Source: Pegea sp. RAD2-039 (Eukaryota > Chordata > Thaliacea > Salpida > Salpidae). From it: a stretch of 64,000 nucleotides of DNA. The notes beneath the pieces are model-generated. The model saw only the letters and a list, made by a program, of their open reading frames with translations. It was not told the origin of the DNA and did not search any database. The DNA lies in NCBI GenBank assembly GCA_034620365.1, contig JAQGEQ010000284.1, positions 124,001-188,000 on the forward strand, read 5' to 3'. This document shows, piece by piece, positions 61,003-64,000 of this stretch; positions within the stretch are counted from its first letter, which is position 1; every line of letters begins with the position of its first letter. Position numbers and translations under genes: made by a program.

Positions 61003-64000
61003 TTCGTAAAAATCTTCCAACAAATCTATATGAAAAGTCAAATTTATTGATTCAAAATCAAATGATGGAACGTTTTATTTACCAAGTTATATTCTAAGCT
61101 ATGATTCTAAATTTACAAAAACATAAATAAAAAACTGATAAATTTAAAATGTTAAATTTTAAAAGTTTAGAATTAACTAAAATTTAAACTTCTAAATAGT
61201 TTATAAAAACTCTTTTTAAAAGATTTTATTAAAAAAAAAACTGTTTCAACTTTACAATTCAACTCTAAAACTAACTAAAAACTTCCAAACCTCTAAAATT
61301 CAAATAGATGTTGATTTAATTGAGCTTTAAACTTCAGCTTCTAGAGTAGAAGTAACAACAGCTTCGACTTATATGTTGTTAGCTTGTAAATTATTACAGA
61401 AAAAAATTTAGTCTCAAAGCAGTCTTTTTCGTAGTGTTTTACCTCTGCTGGGACCTGATGCAATTGTAAATCTTTTTGATGTCACAAAAAGCAAGAATTA
61501 ATAAATTATTCATGAATTTCAATGTGGTGATTTGGTGATAATATGACAGAATTTAGTTTTAGCAATACAATTGAATAGAAAAAGATTTCCAAAGATGTTA
61601 TCATCCAATTTAAAAGCTTTCAAATCTTCGTATAACTGATATCTTGGTTTATTCTCTATTTATATTTATCGATTGAAAAAATATTTTCTTTCTGTATTAA
61701 AAATAAAAGGTCAGAAAACTTGAAAGTTATATTCCAAACAAACCTCTGATAAATCTCTCAAAACATATTACTGGATATATCTAAAAGTCAAATTTAATAA
61801 ATTTCACAATTTCTTATCTCATTAATTTTTAAGATTTGAATTTAGCAAAAGTTAAGAAAATATTTTATGTTTATTTTGAAAATAGAATATTAGTAGATAA
61901 ATGAAATAAGTTTCTTAAAAAAATCAAACTTTTTATGAACTAATTAGGTCAAATTTTATTATAAAATGTTTTAAAAGCTTTTAATGTGTTTAGTTAATAA
62001 TATATATTTAGTTGTTAAAATTTATTACTAGTTTCGCTAAGAATTATATTTCAGTAAAAAAAGCTACAAAATTAATTTCGATTATTTGTAACCAAAACTT
62101 TGTTGAATTATATTTAAAATTTTACCTTTAAAACTTGAATTTTTGTTGAAATAAAATTTGTTATTTAAAGATTATTACAGATGATAATAACAATTTTTTT
62201 AATAAAGTTAAAACTTGCATTTAAGAGACTTCAGCTTTATCAGTTATTTTATTTTTACAATTTCTTCAAAAGTTTTAAAAAATAATTGTTTATCTCAAAA
62301 TCTGTAATTTAATATTCTTTTAATTTTAATAAAGTTGAAGTGATAAAGTAAAAACTTTGCTAAAAAGAATTTACCAGTTTTTTTAATGGAATAAGTTGAT
62401 GATTTATTCATTTACATTTATTGTTCTAATGAAGATAAATAAATAAACTTGCAATAAATTACAAATTAGTATATTAATAATGATAAATATATTTTATATG
62501 TATTTAATTTATCTATTTATGTGTATTTTATTATTTGTGAAACTTAAAAAGAATTTACAAACTTTTTTCATTTAACAGAATTGTTAAAATAAAAAAAAAT
62601 TGAAATAAAAAAGTTTTAATTTTTTGTAAATAACCTAACATCAAATAATTGAAATATTTAAACAAAAAATTTTAGATTTTTAAATGACTTCTACTTTCAG
62701 AAATCTATTTTTAATTTTGCAATAAAGGTTTACATTTGCAACATCAAATTTAGCTTAATCCAAACCCAAAATAACTAAAACTATTTATTCAATTATTCAA
62801 CTATTTATATAACTAAAAAGTGTTTTTGTTTAAAGATACTTTTCAATTTAAATTATCAAAACAACCTAAAACTTTGCAATAATTTAATCCTTCGTTTTAA
62901 CTTACTAACTTGATAAAATTATTTTGTTTTAAAATTGATAAAAGTATTGACCAAACTTTAATAATTAATTCATTTTACTGTTACACATTTTAAAACTCAA
63001 AACTAACCAATCGGATTGCTGGAATATTTTACTACTGCAAAAAGCTCGAATGGTTTTATACAAACACATGATTTTATTTACAAACTTTATTTTGTCAGGA
63101 AAAAAGCAAATTAGCTTTTTATATAACACGATTATTCAATATTGGAATTAAGTTAAATATTAAAAGATTTGAAAACCTAATTTACTGTGTATATTTAGTA
63201 TTCTTAAATATAATAATTTAGTAAAAAAAGTATTACTGATAAAATTTTATATGTAAAAATTAAAAAGTACTTATTACATAATTTAGCTACAAATTTTTGG
63301 TATAAATTCTCATTAAATTTAATTATTTAATAAAATAATCTCTAAGTTCTGTACAAAAGATTTATTTTTAACTTTTTTTATTGTTTAAAATAATACTGTT
63401 GAAATTAAACACCGAAAAAAAAAGACTTTTAAAATGTTGTTTACAAAGTTTAGGTAATTTTAAAACTAATTTCATGAAAATCAAAAAATGAATTTGTTAT
63501 AAATTCAAATAGTATATAACAGCTTCATTTAGTTTTAAATTTTGATAAATTTTATTTGATTTATACAAATAATTAACCTATTAATTGATAGTCTTTACAA
63601 AATTTCAAAAATATTTTAAAAACAGAAAGTTTTATCATAAAAATAATCGCATTTTGAAAAAAACCCTTTTAACTTGCTGATTTTTTTTGATTATCAAACA
63701 TTGCCAAAAGCTTGTCACAAAAAAATTATTAAAATTAATTAGAAAATTAAAAATTTGAATATAAAGTTTAAAGAATAATATTTATCCATTTTTTCAGCCT
63801 TAGTAAAATTTCTGAAAGAATAAAAACTGTTTTATTGTGAAATACTTTCATTTATTTGTCTTATATGATATCATTTGCATCATCAAATATTATCATCTTT
63901 AATTTCATGAGTTTTTGAGGTTTACAAAACCAATATTTTTAATAAATCGAAAAGTTAAAACCATAAGAAAAATACTGGAAGAAAGGAAAGAAAATTTATA
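61003..64000. other. Gene-free AT-rich right end
   Basis: Upstream of the MDGA-like start codon. No open frame above the chance level, no repeat and no motif that I can support. The MDGA-like promoter probably lies within the first kilobase; a less AT-rich patch at about 61,330-61,480 is the only compositional change. Confidence 0.45.

Overview
The window is a very AT-rich piece of an animal genome carrying spliced host genes. I rebuilt nine of these by hand from GT-AG junctions whose phases close. The set is an Odd-skipped zinc-finger gene, an olfactomedin-domain membrane protein, an RRM protein like RBM43/PARP14, RAB5IF, ARL6IP4, a C22orf15/CXorf65-like gene, a glycosyl hydrolase family 6 (GH6) gene, a HES repressor ending in WRPW, and a protein with the MDGA domain order. 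In animals GH6 is known mainly from tunicates. Together with two introns of about 50 bp, a closely spaced gene pair that looks like an operon, and AG acceptor sites just before several start codons, this suggests a tunicate or a close relative. That placement is an inference.

Layout. Bases 1 to about 11,500 are a repeat-rich island. It holds a diverged direct repeat (1-150 and 7742-7890), a pair of inverted arms (about 1010-1810 and 4550-5290), two long unidentified open frames (5140-7492), one decayed LINE on the minus strand (about 2240-3600) and two plus-strand pieces of an RTE-like LINE (8745-9600 and 10255-11500). Bases 11,500-21,600 show no secure gene, but contain an RFX-type X-box and a GC-richer island upstream of the Odd-skipped gene.

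Bases 21,645-37,576 are gene-dense. Odd-skipped (+) faces olfactomedin (-) tail to tail, followed by the RRM gene (-), then RAB5IF and ARL6IP4 (both +, 177 bp apart), then the C22orf15-like gene (-), whose stop codon lies 2 bp from that of ARL6IP4. GH6 (+) spans 39,539-42,575 and runs directly into a 14-bp minisatellite of about 540 bp. HES (-) lies at 44,945-45,888 with a TATA box, a CACGTG box and a CSL (Notch effector) site upstream. A 5.4-kb non-coding stretch with GC-richer islands follows. The MDGA-like gene (-) has 20 coding exons from 61,002 down to 51,305. The last 3 kb are AT-rich with nothing I can assign.

Functionally this is a mixed neighbourhood: two developmental transcription factors, three membrane or cell-surface genes, a GH6 protein without the usual catalytic acid, and small housekeeping genes. 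Apart from the RAB5IF/ARL6IP4 pair I see no sign that neighbours work together.
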